NCBI GenBank assembly: GCA_028280805.1
Contig: JANQLB010000072.1
Span: 1 to 57,010 of the forward strand
Direction: 5' to 3'
From: Tissierellales bacterium
Lineage (GTDB): Bacteria; Bacillota; Clostridia; Tissierellales; VENL01
DNA length: 57,010 nt
The notes beneath the pieces were generated by a model, which saw only the letters and a list, made by a program, of their open reading frames with translations, was not told the origin of the DNA and did no database searches. Positions 34,044 through 43,054 of this stretch are shown in pieces. A program made the position numbers and the translations under genes. Numbering within the stretch: the stretch's first letter is position 1; every line of letters begins with the position of its first letter.

Positions 34044-34416
34044 CATACCTTATCAATAGCAAAAAGTGTAATCATAGTTTTAAAAATTAACTAAGGTTAT
34101 TTAACTTCAACCATATTTACGCAGTATTGGTTTTGAATTACAATTCATAATACAATGACATATAAAATTATCATTTTGAATAAAAAGTATTAAATTAACA
34201 GAATTAGCAATGTACGAAACAATAAAAAATAACCATAATTCCACATAACTTCTTCTTATTGCAAGATTGTAAGCTGAATAAGGAGAATAAATGTATAACT
34301 TAAAAGAAAACTGAAGCTTTTTTATAAGATTTTTAAAATAGGAAAAGACTAAAAACTTACATTAAGTAAATTTAATTAATAGTTTTGATATACGTTATTT
34401 TGGATGGAGGGTTAAA
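34044..34416 (+). other. Gap between the peptide genes and the B12 radical SAM gene
   Basis: 373 bp without a gene. It holds a degenerate repeat of the peptide-unit lead and, near 34066-34130, AGTGTAATCATAG and other AT-rich stretches, but no long hairpin like those after peptides 1 and 2. I see no convincing separate promoter, so read-through from the peptide region is likely. TTTGGATGGAGGG at its end is the ribosome binding site of the next gene. Confidence 0.4.
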
Positions 34417-35838
34417 ATGAACGAGATTATTTTAATAGGAGGAAGTACTTCAAAAAAGGACAGAATACAGCAAAGAGAAAGATATAAAATGCCGCCGATA
34501 GGATTACTTGCTTTATCATCATTATTAAAAATGCATGGATATAAAGTTAATATTTGCGACCTTTATCTTGAGGATTTTAGCAGAAAAGAATTTGTTGAAT
34601 ATTTACAATCATTGTCAAAAAGCCCTTTAATGATAGGCGTTAGTGTATATACTGAAAGTGAACAAGAATGCTTGGAAATTTGTTCTATTGTTAAAAAGGC
34701 ATTTAATAAAACTAAGGTTGTTATGGGTGGACCTCAGGCAACTTTTGCATATAACAAATTAATGGATAACGAATATGTAGATTTTATTATTAGAGGAGAA
34801 GGAGAATCTAAAATTATTCCTCTCTTAGAGCATATTAAAAATCCTAACAGTTTTCCTGTTCAGAATGTCCCTGGAATTGCATGGAAAAAAGAGGAGAATG
34901 GTCATAGAATAATAAATTTGACGGAAAATGCTCCAATGATAACAAATTTAGATGTATTACCTTTTCCTGATTATGAAGAATGGAAACTTAGCATGAAAAA
35001 CTGTTCCCATATTTTAACCATGGTAACTTCAAGAGGTTGTCCTTCAAGTTGCATTTTTTGTTCTTCTAAATCTCTTTCTGGTTCAAAATATAGATTTAAT
35101 TCATCGGAATGGGTTTTTTCAATGATAATACATTTTTATAAAATATACAAATTTGATAGTATTGCTTTTTTTGATGATACGCTTTTGGCAAATAAATTAA
35201 GAGCAAAACGTATCTGTAAATATTTGATATCATATGCAGATAAAAAATCATTTAACTGGGTTTGTAAAAGTCGTGTGGATATGATTGATGAAGAAATTAT
35301 TTCAATAATGAAAAATTCTGGTTGTGGTTCAATTCATTTTGGTATAGAAAGTATATCTCAAAAAATTCTTGATAGGATGGGAAAGAGGGTTAAAATTGAA
35401 ACTATTTTTAAAGCCTTAAGATTAACTAAAAAGTATGAGATACGACCAGACTGCTCATTTATTATCGGTCTTCCTGACGAAAATCTAGAAACAATTGAGG
35501 ATACTTTATTATTTGCTGATGTTATTGAAAAAGAGGGTTTTGGGGCTTCAGTTGTTGGTATAACTACTCCTTTCCCGGGAACCGAGATATGTGAAAATCC
35601 TGAAAAATTTGGACTTAATATTAAGGTAAAAGATATATCAAAATATAATTTAAATACCCCAATCTGTGAACTTGAAGATGTAACACTTAATGACTTGCGA
35701 AAAGCTTACTTTTTCTTTACTCATCAACGTCATGAAACAAATAATCCCAATCTGGCAGGACGGACTTCTGAAGAAATTAAAAAAATCAGACAAGATTTTA
35801 CTAATCGTTTGAAAGGAGAGGTATCAATTGGAGTTTGA
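34417..35838 (+). CDS. B12-binding-domain radical SAM enzyme
   Basis: The 473-residue protein has an N-terminal cobalamin-binding-type Rossmann domain (about 1-150, with GGSTSKK, GLLALSSLLKMHGY, MIGVSVYTES and VMGGPQATFAY) and a radical SAM domain with CPSSCIFC at 208, 212 and 215 (CxxxCxxC). RGEGE and IGLPDENLETIEDTL are family-typical. Such enzymes methylate unactivated carbons or form and rearrange C-C bonds on peptides, lipids and other products. It lies directly after the peptide genes, so a precursor peptide or the acyl chain is its likely substrate. ATG after TGGATGGAGGGTTAAA. Confidence 0.88.
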   Translation: MNEIILIGGSTSKKDRIQQRERYKMPPIGLLALSSLLKMHGYKVNICDLYLEDFSRKEFVEYLQSLSKSPLMIGVSVYTESEQECLEICSIVKKAFNKTKVVMGGPQATFAYNKLMDNEYVDFIIRGEGESKIIPLLEHIKNPNSFPVQNVPGIAWKKEENGHRIINLTENAPMITNLDVLPFPDYEEWKLSMKNCSHILTMVTSRGCPSSCIFCSSKSLSGSKYRFNSSEWVFSMIIHFYKIYKFDSIAFFDDTLLANKLRAKRICKYLISYADKKSFNWVCKSRVDMIDEEIISIMKNSGCGSIHFGIESISQKILDRMGKRVKIETIFKALRLTKKYEIRPDCSFIIGLPDENLETIEDTLLFADVIEKEGFGASVVGITTPFPGTEICENPEKFGLNIKVKDISKYNLNTPICELEDVTLNDLRKAYFFFTHQRHETNNPNLAGRTSEEIKKIRQDFTNRLKGEVSIGV

Positions 35839-37297
35839 TCAAAATAAAAAAATGAAAGTTGGATCTTTGCAAACAAAAATTACTGAGTACGATAATGGTA
35901 TGGTAATTTTTCTTGAACCTGAAAAACAGTTATGGGTTCGAACTTCTGCTACAGGATTATGGATTTATAAATATCTTGAAAAAAATCCCTGCTCCTTTTT
36001 AGAATTGTTGAAAACAGTTGCAGAATATAATAATTTACCTTTAAATATAATTGAAGAAGATATTAAACAATTCATTAATGATATGCTTATATGTGGTTTT
36101 ATTATATTGGAGGATGAACTTGTTTATAAAAAAGATTTTAATAAAATTAAAAAATTGACTGATTTTAGTTTAAATGAGCTGTGGATAGATATAACTTCTG
36201 ATTATGATGAATTTTATAGTTTTAATCCTAATGTAAAAAAAGAGAAAGAGTTTTTTCCGTTAGATAAGATAGAAGATTTGCTACACCAGGCAAAGTTAAT
36301 GGAAGTAAAGTTCTTAACTATTTCTGGTGGTGAACCATTGATGCATCCACAATTTTCTCAAATACTAAGTAAAGCACGTTCTATTTCTGACTGGGAAATA
36401 AAAGTAAGAACTTCTGCAAATTTTGAAAGTTGGGATCATGTGGATATGATGATTAAATATGCTGATATTATTGAATTAGTAATGGTAGGAATAAAAGAAG
36501 ATACTCATGACAAAATTAGAGGAGAAGGTAATTTTAGGAAAATAATTGAACTCCTTAGACATTTAAAGCAGCATAAGGATAGAGCTAAAAAGAGAATAGG
36601 CATTTTGTTTATTCCATTAAAAGATAATATAGATGAAATGAAATTACTACTTGAAATGGGTTACAGTAACAGGTTGGATTTTGTACATATAAATCATATT
36701 AAGTTGTCGGAATATTATTTGAAAATGGATGAGAATGAAAGAAATGAATTTTTCCAAGCAGCTTATGATGCTTTTAAATATTTATTAGCAAAAAATACCT
36801 TTGAATTAATTAAAATGAAGCCTAACGACGCTAAAAAGTTAAAAATTAATGAAAACTTTGCACCTTATTATGATTTCTTAGAATCAGTAAAAAAATGCAA
36901 TTGTGAAGCCGGTATTACTAAGCTGTGTGTTATTGAGAATGGTGATGTTTTTCCTTGTTTAAATATGAAGGTGTTTACAGATGCCCGTATTGGCAATTGC
37001 TTTAAAGGAGAAAATCTGTCAGCTTTATATCAAAAAGCACGTAACTGGAATCAGCATATTTTTTCTGTGGATTATTGTAAAAAATGCAAAGATTGTGATT
37101 ATCGTTATTACTGTGGTGGAGGCTGTCGTGTAAGAGTTCAATCTTTAAATGAGCCGGATTTAATGTGTGATATGATTATTCAAATATATAATGACTTCTT
37201 TAAACGTATGGAATTCGTTAGTTACAATGAAGAAAAAGAGGAGGTTATGGAAAATGACATTAAAAAACAAAGATTTTATTTTAAACACTGTAATTGA
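35828..37297 (+). CDS. PqqD-like / SPASM protein with a radical SAM fold that lacks the cluster cysteines
   Basis: A 489-residue protein. Residues 1-100 are a PqqD-like peptide-recognition domain. Residues 115-330 have a radical SAM barrel with an intact SAM-contact ISGGEPLMHP (about 165-174), but the position of CxxxCxxC reads YDEFYSFN (126-133), with no Cys. Residues 370-460 form a SPASM domain with CNCEAGITKLC, VFPCLNM and CKKCKDCDYRYYCGGGC, so auxiliary Fe-S clusters are probably kept. It resembles AlbA of the subtilosin operon in layout. TTG start; overlaps the B12 enzyme by 11 bp (translational coupling). Confidence 0.85.
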   Translation: MEFDQNKKMKVGSLQTKITEYDNGMVIFLEPEKQLWVRTSATGLWIYKYLEKNPCSFLELLKTVAEYNNLPLNIIEEDIKQFINDMLICGFIILEDELVYKKDFNKIKKLTDFSLNELWIDITSDYDEFYSFNPNVKKEKEFFPLDKIEDLLHQAKLMEVKFLTISGGEPLMHPQFSQILSKARSISDWEIKVRTSANFESWDHVDMMIKYADIIELVMVGIKEDTHDKIRGEGNFRKIIELLRHLKQHKDRAKKRIGILFIPLKDNIDEMKLLLEMGYSNRLDFVHINHIKLSEYYLKMDENERNEFFQAAYDAFKYLLAKNTFELIKMKPNDAKKLKINENFAPYYDFLESVKKCNCEAGITKLCVIENGDVFPCLNMKVFTDARIGNCFKGENLSALYQKARNWNQHIFSVDYCKKCKDCDYRYYCGGGCRVRVQSLNEPDLMCDMIIQIYNDFFKRMEFVSYNEEKEEVMENDIKKQRFYFKHCN

Positions 37298-37556
37298 ACC
37301 TATTGTAAATTTGTGGTTTGACGAAATCAATTATATAAAAATTCTTCAGACTGAGCCCAAAAGAGAAGTATATCTTACCAGATGCGAAATGGACATCTGG
37401 CGTCTTCTTGCTGAAGAAGACTATACGGTAAATAGTATTATAGAAAAACTACAAGACAAGCATGAAAAGGATGTTGTTTTAGAATCTCTAGGTAAACTTG
37501 ACGAATATATGCTTATAAGCAAAAAGAAAAACTATTTATGGAAGAATGATGATTGA
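37254..37556 (+). CDS. Stand-alone PqqD-like peptide-recognition protein
   Basis: About 100 residues. The pattern YLTRCEMDIWRLLAEEDYTV, IIEKLQDKHEKDVVLESLGKL.. is that of PqqD/RRE-type winged-helix proteins, which bind leader peptides. The start at 37254 follows GAGGAGGTTATGG and lies inside the end of the SPASM gene (44-bp overlap). The cluster thus has a fused and a free copy, perhaps serving the two radical SAM-type proteins. Confidence 0.6.
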   Translation: MTLKNKDFILNTVIEPIVNLWFDEINYIKILQTEPKREVYLTRCEMDIWRLLAEEDYTVNSIIEKLQDKHEKDVVLESLGKLDEYMLISKKKNYLWKNDD

Positions 37557-37748
37557 GGTATTTAATAACATAAGATAAACAAATGTTTATTAATGATTCT
37601 CATAATGTAATAACTGTAAAAATAAACTTACAGTGGAGCATTTTTGTAAAGAAATAAAATGAAATTTGATAAATAAATTAACAAGATTTAAAACTTAATT
37701 TAACTTAATAATACAAAAAAGATTAAAGATTGTTGAGGAGGTTTAGCT

Positions 37749-38252
37749 ATGAATTACGATATTAGAATGGCAGTGGCAGAAGATGCAGAAAAAATGTCAG
37801 CATTAATTTATGATTATTATGAATCAATGGAAAATGAAACTAATTTTTTAAAGCATTATAGTGTTGATAATCTAAAAGCAAGACTTGAAAAAGGATATGA
37901 AAAAGGTTATATTGCTATTAGAGAAGATAAAATAATAGGGTTGATCTGTTATAGAGATATAGGTTTTCATGTTGAAATAACAGAAATTTTACTAAAGAAA
38001 GGCAAGAGTTATGGAGCAATAGTGGCGAGTCTTACAAATTCTATCTTTGATTCAATAAAACCAAAAGAAGGGTTTAAAAAAATTTTATGTTCTACACATC
38101 ACGATAATGAACAGTCAATGGTGATGTTAATTAAAATGGGATTTTTACCAGAGGCTTTTATTCGTCACGGCTATAGAAAAGATGTTCATCAGGTTGTATG
38201 GAATTTATATATTGGACAAAACGGATTGGAAGACGATACAATCTGGCCATAA
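37749..38252 (+). CDS. GNAT family acyltransferase of the cluster
   Basis: The 167-residue GNAT has GYIAIREDKIIGLICYRDIG in the core and KKGKSYGAIVASLTNSIFDS in the position of the acyl-CoA loop, then NEQSMVMLIKMGFLPEA. The R-G-x-G loop is weak (KSYGAIVA), so the acyl donor may not be acetyl-CoA. GNATs in goadvionin and selidamide systems join a polyketide or fatty acyl chain to a ribosomal peptide; position here makes the same role attractive, but it is unproven. ATG after TTGTTGAGGAGGTTTAGCT. Confidence 0.7.
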   Translation: MNYDIRMAVAEDAEKMSALIYDYYESMENETNFLKHYSVDNLKARLEKGYEKGYIAIREDKIIGLICYRDIGFHVEITEILLKKGKSYGAIVASLTNSIFDSIKPKEGFKKILCSTHHDNEQSMVMLIKMGFLPEAFIRHGYRKDVHQVVWNLYIGQNGLEDDTIWP

Positions 38253-38352
38253 GCCCAAATAAGCCTAATTTAATTAGTATTAAAAATAAACTATTAAGAA
38301 AGGAGATTATATAAAATAGTTTAAAAAATACTTTATATACAGGGGTGGATAT

Positions 38353-39285
38353 ATGACAATTAAAGTTGAAAATCTTGTTAAAAAATATGGGGATTTAGTT
38401 GCTGTCAATGATTTGAATCTTGAAATTAAAGAAGGTGAAATATTTGGACTGCTTGGTCCTAATGGTTCAGGTAAAACAACAACAATAAATTGTATTCTTT
38501 CTCTTTTAAACTATAGCAGTGGGAATATAACCATTTATGGGAAAAGCATGCATCCTCAAGCTTATAATTTAAAAAAAGATATTGGAGTAATAATGCAAGA
38601 TGTTGCTACTTTTGATGAATTAACAGTTATTGAAAATATAGATTACTTTTGCGGCTTATATATAAAAAATAGAAAAGAAAGAAAGAAATTAGTTCAGGAA
38701 GCAATTGAATTTGTAGAGTTACAAGATTTTAAAAAATTTCTCCCTAAAGAACTTTCCGGAGGGTTATTAAGAAGATTGAATATTGCATGTGGTATTGCCC
38801 ACAAACCTAAAATAGTATTTTTTGATGAGCCAACAGTTGGAGTTGATCCTCAGAGTAGAAATAATATTCTCGAAGGAATTCAAAAACTAAATAATCAGGG
38901 TGCAACAGTAATTTACACATCTCACTACATGGAAGAAGTAGAACAGATATGTACGCGTATCTGCATACTTGATAAAGGTAATGTTATTGCCTTAGGAAGT
39001 AAAGAAGAATTGAAAGATAAGATTAAGTTTTGTGAAAAGGTAAATATTGAAGTTTTTGATTTTGAAGAAAACATGTTTTCAGAAATTAAAAAGTTGCCTA
39101 ATATAGTATCGGTTTCATTTGAGGAAAAAAGAATTGTTGCAGAATTCAGCAAAGGCACAAATAATATTATTCAACTTCTTGAGTTCTTAAAAGAAAAAAA
39201 TATTAAATTTGGAAGGGTTTATTCTCAATTCCCTACTTTAAATGATGTTTTTTTAGAGCTTACAGGAAAAGAATTAAGAGATTAG
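38353..39285 (+). CDS. ABC transporter ATP-binding protein
   Basis: The 310-residue protein has Walker A GLLGPNGSGKTTT, Q-loop VIMQDVATFDELT, signature LSGGLLRRLNIACG, Walker B KIVFFDEPTVGVDPQSR and H-loop TSHYMEEVEQ. The C-terminal extension is DrrA-type. It drives export with the two permeases that follow, and probably secretes the mature product and gives self-protection. ATG after ACAGGGGTGGATAT; the permease gene follows after 16 bp. Confidence 0.92.
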   Translation: MTIKVENLVKKYGDLVAVNDLNLEIKEGEIFGLLGPNGSGKTTTINCILSLLNYSSGNITIYGKSMHPQAYNLKKDIGVIMQDVATFDELTVIENIDYFCGLYIKNRKERKKLVQEAIEFVELQDFKKFLPKELSGGLLRRLNIACGIAHKPKIVFFDEPTVGVDPQSRNNILEGIQKLNNQGATVIYTSHYMEEVEQICTRICILDKGNVIALGSKEELKDKIKFCEKVNIEVFDFEENMFSEIKKLPNIVSVSFEEKRIVAEFSKGTNNIIQLLEFLKEKNIKFGRVYSQFPTLNDVFLELTGKELRD

Positions 39286-39301
39286 AGGAGAGATTATTCA
39301 T

Positions 39302-40447
39302 ATGTTTTTTCATATATTAAAATATAAATTAAAGTGCCTAATGAGAGACAAAGTTGCTGTTTTTTGGGTTCTCATGTTACCGATAATACTTATTACACTG
39401 TTTAATTTTACGCTTACTAATATTCTAGCACCAGATGAGTTCACTCAAGTAAAAATTGCAGTTGTTGACAATAATGATTTTCACCAAAATGAAACTTTTA
39501 AAACATTTGTAAATTCACTTATAGATTCATATGAAAAAAATGAACAATCAATGTTTAATTTTATTATGTCTTCTTCACAAAAAGCAGAAAAGTCACTAGA
39601 TGATAATGAAATAGACGGGTATATAAAAACTTCTGAAGAAATCACGCTGTTTGTAAAACAAGAAGGTGTAAAACAAAGTATTGTTAAAGCTCTTTTGGAC
39701 GAATCTATTCAAATGAATTCTACGGTTGAAACAATAACGTCAAGCAATCCTCATGTATTTGATGATAAATTCATAGAAGATATTTCAAATACTCAGAATT
39801 ATCTTAAAGATGTGCCATTGAACATAGGAGATTTTAACCCTATTGTTATAATGTTCTATTCTCTCATAGCAATATCATGCATGTATGGAGCATTTTGGGG
39901 TTTGAGAGTAATAATTGAGAATCAAGCTGATTTGTCAGCACAAGGAACAAGGCTTAACCTTAGTCCTGTACACAAGTTAAAAGTTCTTGCAGGTGATTTT
40001 TCTGCTGCATGTATAATACAGTTTACTATTGTTCTTGTTCAAATTTTATTTATTGAACTGATTCTAAAGAAAGATTTGGGTGTACAAATGGGTTATATTA
40101 TACTTACCACTTTTATTGCAAGTATAATGGGAATATCTTTTGGAGCGTTTATAGGAGCAATTGTAAAGAAAGATGAGGATTCTAAAATTGGTATTGTAAA
40201 TTTAGTAATAGGTGCAGGTTATGTTCTTATAGCATCAGGGCAAGTAAAGTATAATGTTAATTCAAGATTTCCTTTTTTGGCATACATTAACCCTCTAAAC
40301 TTAATAAATGATTCACTATATTCTTTGAATTATTTTAACAGCTATTCAAGATATTTAACAAATATTCTATTAATGCTGTTATTTACGTTTTTGTTTAGCT
40401 TGGTAACATATTTGATTGTAAGGAGGGAGAAATATGAAAGTATTTAA
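39302..40447 (+). CDS. ABC-2 type permease, first subunit
   Basis: The 381-residue protein has one N-terminal helix (about 20-42), a long extracytoplasmic domain (about 45-175) and five further helices (about 185-375). This is the layout of YhgE/DrrB-like ABC-2 permeases. Its stop overlaps the next permease start by 14 bp, so the two are coupled and probably form a heterodimer with the ATPase at 38353. ATG after TAGAGGAGAGATTATTCAT. Confidence 0.85.
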   Translation: MFFHILKYKLKCLMRDKVAVFWVLMLPIILITLFNFTLTNILAPDEFTQVKIAVVDNNDFHQNETFKTFVNSLIDSYEKNEQSMFNFIMSSSQKAEKSLDDNEIDGYIKTSEEITLFVKQEGVKQSIVKALLDESIQMNSTVETITSSNPHVFDDKFIEDISNTQNYLKDVPLNIGDFNPIVIMFYSLIAISCMYGAFWGLRVIIENQADLSAQGTRLNLSPVHKLKVLAGDFSAACIIQFTIVLVQILFIELILKKDLGVQMGYIILTTFIASIMGISFGAFIGAIVKKDEDSKIGIVNLVIGAGYVLIASGQVKYNVNSRFPFLAYINPLNLINDSLYSLNYFNSYSRYLTNILLMLLFTFLFSLVTYLIVRREKYESI

Positions 40448-41624
40448 AGTATATTTTTTAATAATGAGAAAAAAAATACCGACACTCTTAATATTCTTGA
40501 TTACGTATATTGGACTTTTAGTGGTTTACAACATTGATTTTCCAGCAAATGAAGGTGGATCTTTTGAAGATGCTAAAATAAGGCTATCCTTTTTAAGTTA
40601 TGATATTACTGACGAGGGAAAAAATACAGAATTTGTAGAAGGATTAAAGAACTACCTTTCTGAATACTCACAAATCATCATAATTGATGATGATAAAGAG
40701 AAACTTGAAGATGCTCTTTTTTCTGAAAAAATACATTATGTAGTTAGAATTCCATCAGATTTTACAAAAAACTTTTTTGAAGGTAATGAAGCAAAAATAG
40801 AAAGAATGTCAATATCAAATTTAACTCAAGCAACATACGCAGATATGCATATAAACAAATATCTCAATAGAGCGAGACTTTATAAAAGGCATATGGAAGG
40901 AATTTCAGAACCTTTAATGGTAGAGAAATTGAAAAGTGATCTTTCAAAAAATGTTGAGGTTGAAGTTTCAGGCAAGGGATTTTTATTAGAGGAAATTACC
41001 AGTATGACCAACCATTATAATTTATTGGCATTCTACCTTCTTTTTATTCTAATATATGGTGCCGGAATAAATATGATGGCTTTTAACAGGTCTAAGATAA
41101 TTAAAAGAAATAATTGTTCGCCAATTTCTATAACTAATCGTAATTTTCAGTTATTACTTGCTAACTTGACTTTTGCAGTTTTTTGTTGGATAATTGGGGT
41201 TTTAACAAGCTTTATATTTTATACGGAACAAGTTGTTTCAATTAATTCGTTACTTCTTGTAATTAATTCATTTGTACTGATGCTTACTACTATTTCTATA
41301 AGCTTTTTTATTGGAAGTAACATAAAAAACAAAGAAGCATTTTACGCAATAACTAATGTACTGGCGTTGGGAATGTGTTTTTTAAGTGGAATTTTTATAC
41401 CTCAAGATGTTTTGGGACCAAAAGTAATTGAAATCGCCAGATTCTTGCCTACATACTGGTTTGTAAAAAATAATATCGAAATTCAGGCTTTGTCTGTTAT
41501 TTCAACAGAAAATTTATTGCCGATTATTAGTCAGATGTTAATTATTTTGTGTTTTGGTATTGGTGTGCTGATTATTTCTCTTTTAATATCAAAACTAAAG
41601 TTAACTAAATTAAGAAAATCCTAA
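40434..41624 (+). CDS. ABC-2 type permease, second subunit
   Basis: The 396-residue protein has the same topology as the preceding subunit (helix at about 15-32, extracytoplasmic domain to about 190, then five helices). It has a family-typical GMCFLSGIFIPQDVLGP near the C terminus. The two permeases show only weak similarity. ATG is reached by ribosome re-entry from the preceding gene; ribosome binding site AAGGAGGGAGAAAT. Confidence 0.85.
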   Translation: MKVFKVYFLIMRKKIPTLLIFLITYIGLLVVYNIDFPANEGGSFEDAKIRLSFLSYDITDEGKNTEFVEGLKNYLSEYSQIIIIDDDKEKLEDALFSEKIHYVVRIPSDFTKNFFEGNEAKIERMSISNLTQATYADMHINKYLNRARLYKRHMEGISEPLMVEKLKSDLSKNVEVEVSGKGFLLEEITSMTNHYNLLAFYLLFILIYGAGINMMAFNRSKIIKRNNCSPISITNRNFQLLLANLTFAVFCWIIGVLTSFIFYTEQVVSINSLLLVINSFVLMLTTISISFFIGSNIKNKEAFYAITNVLALGMCFLSGIFIPQDVLGPKVIEIARFLPTYWFVKNNIEIQALSVISTENLLPIISQMLIILCFGIGVLIISLLISKLKLTKLRKS

Positions 41625-41720
41625 TATATTTATTATGTTGAGTTTTTAAAGTACACTTATCACGAATTCAGTAGCTAATATACATAAGTATAGTTTAATT
41701 ATAATAAAAGGGTGGTTAAA

Positions 41721-43025
41721 ATGATAAGTTCAGCTTTGCCAGAAAGCAGGATCTCAAAAATTTCGGATTCTAACGGTATTAGAGTTTTTAAAATAAAAAG
41801 TGATAAGTTTAATACTAATACAATAAATATTTGTATACATGACCAATTAATTAAAGAAAGAGCTTCTTTTAATGCTATTTTACCTTCAGTATTAATGAGA
41901 GGCTGCGTTACTTTTCCTACATCGCAAGATATATTTATGGAACTGGAGAATCTTTATGGAGCGTTTTTTGAATATGGAACAATAAAAAAAGGAGAACGTC
42001 AAATCATACAATTTCATATTGAATATATTTCAGATAAATACGTAAATGATAAGATAAATCTTACTGAAAAATCTTTTGATTTTCTTTATGAAATTATATT
42101 AAAACCGCTTTTAGAACATAAAGTATTTAGGAATGAATATGTTGAACAGGAAAAAAATCATCTTGCTAAAAAGATTAGAAGTAGAATAAATAATAAAAAT
42201 CAGTATGCAATTTCAAAGTGTTTTGAAGAAATGTGTAATGGTGAGCCTTTTTACATATACGAAAAAGGAAGTATTGAAGATTTACACAATATTGATTCCG
42301 ATAATTTATATAAATATTATTGCTCTCTTATTGAACATGCTCCTATAGATGTTTATCTTTGCGGTGAATTCAAGGATGATAAAATTAAGTATATATTAAG
42401 TAAACTCTCAAGAATAAAACGTGGTAGTAAATTAAACAGGATAGAACCTCCTATAATTAAAAAAGAAATTAAAAAAGTTAAAGAGATTAACGAGTTTATA
42501 AATATTGAACAAGCTAAACTTTCTCTTGGCTTTAGAACAAATATCCCTCCTAATGATGATAGTTATTATGAACTTTTATTATATAACAGTATTTTAACTG
42601 GAGGTACACATTCTAAACTTTTCAAGAATGTTAGGGAAAAAACGGGTCTTGCTTATTATGTTATGTCAAGGTTAGAAAAATTCAAAGGTCTTATGGTTAT
42701 TAGCTGTGGAATTGACAGTAGTAATAAAGAAAAAACTTTTGATATAATAATCAAACAAATGGAAGATATGAAGAAGGGAAATATTTCAGATTATGAATAC
42801 GAATCTGCATTAAAATGGATAGAGACAGGAACTAATTCATTAAAGGATAGTCAGTTAAACATTGTTGATTTTTATATAAGCCAATCCATAGCTGGTACAG
42901 AGGACAGCTTTGATTCAGTTATTGAAAAAATTAGAAAAGTTAAAAAAGAAGACCTAGTTACATTATCAAAATCTATCAAACTAGATACTGTGTTTTTTCT
43001 TACATCAAAAGCAAATCAGTTGTAA
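41721..43025 (+). CDS. M16-family peptidase homologue, non-catalytic subunit (YmfF-like)
   Basis: A 434-residue two-half M16 fold; IKKGERQIIQFHIEYISD and GGTHSKLFKNVREKTGLAYY are typical. The inverted zinc motif HxxEH expected at about 50-60 is absent (ILPSVLMRGCVTF). It is thus the R/Y-loop-type partner of a two-subunit peptidase, as in AlbE/AlbF of subtilosin and YmfF/YmfH. It probably helps cleave the leader. ATG 41721 after AAGGGTGGTTAAA. Confidence 0.82.
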   Translation: MISSALPESRISKISDSNGIRVFKIKSDKFNTNTINICIHDQLIKERASFNAILPSVLMRGCVTFPTSQDIFMELENLYGAFFEYGTIKKGERQIIQFHIEYISDKYVNDKINLTEKSFDFLYEIILKPLLEHKVFRNEYVEQEKNHLAKKIRSRINNKNQYAISKCFEEMCNGEPFYIYEKGSIEDLHNIDSDNLYKYYCSLIEHAPIDVYLCGEFKDDKIKYILSKLSRIKRGSKLNRIEPPIIKKEIKKVKEINEFINIEQAKLSLGFRTNIPPNDDSYYELLLYNSILTGGTHSKLFKNVREKTGLAYYVMSRLEKFKGLMVISCGIDSSNKEKTFDIIIKQMEDMKKGNISDYEYESALKWIETGTNSLKDSQLNIVDFYISQSIAGTEDSFDSVIEKIRKVKKEDLVTLSKSIKLDTVFFLTSKANQL

Positions 43026-43054
43026 ATTATATACAGTGAACAGGAGATTATTTT

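Larger units (their letters stand above)
32820..34330 (+). repeat. Three tandem ~480-bp units, each holding one precursor-peptide gene
   Basis: Units start near 32820, 33300 and 33770. Each has the order A-rich lead, TCTATT hairpin, CTAC-GTAG hairpin, ribosome binding site, peptide gene. Units 1 and 2 also carry a long hairpin after the gene. The sequence after peptide 3 (about 34210-34330) again resembles the unit lead (CTTATT..TGTAA.CTGAA), so a fourth, gene-less partial unit seems present. Unit 3 has diverged most. Confidence 0.75.
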
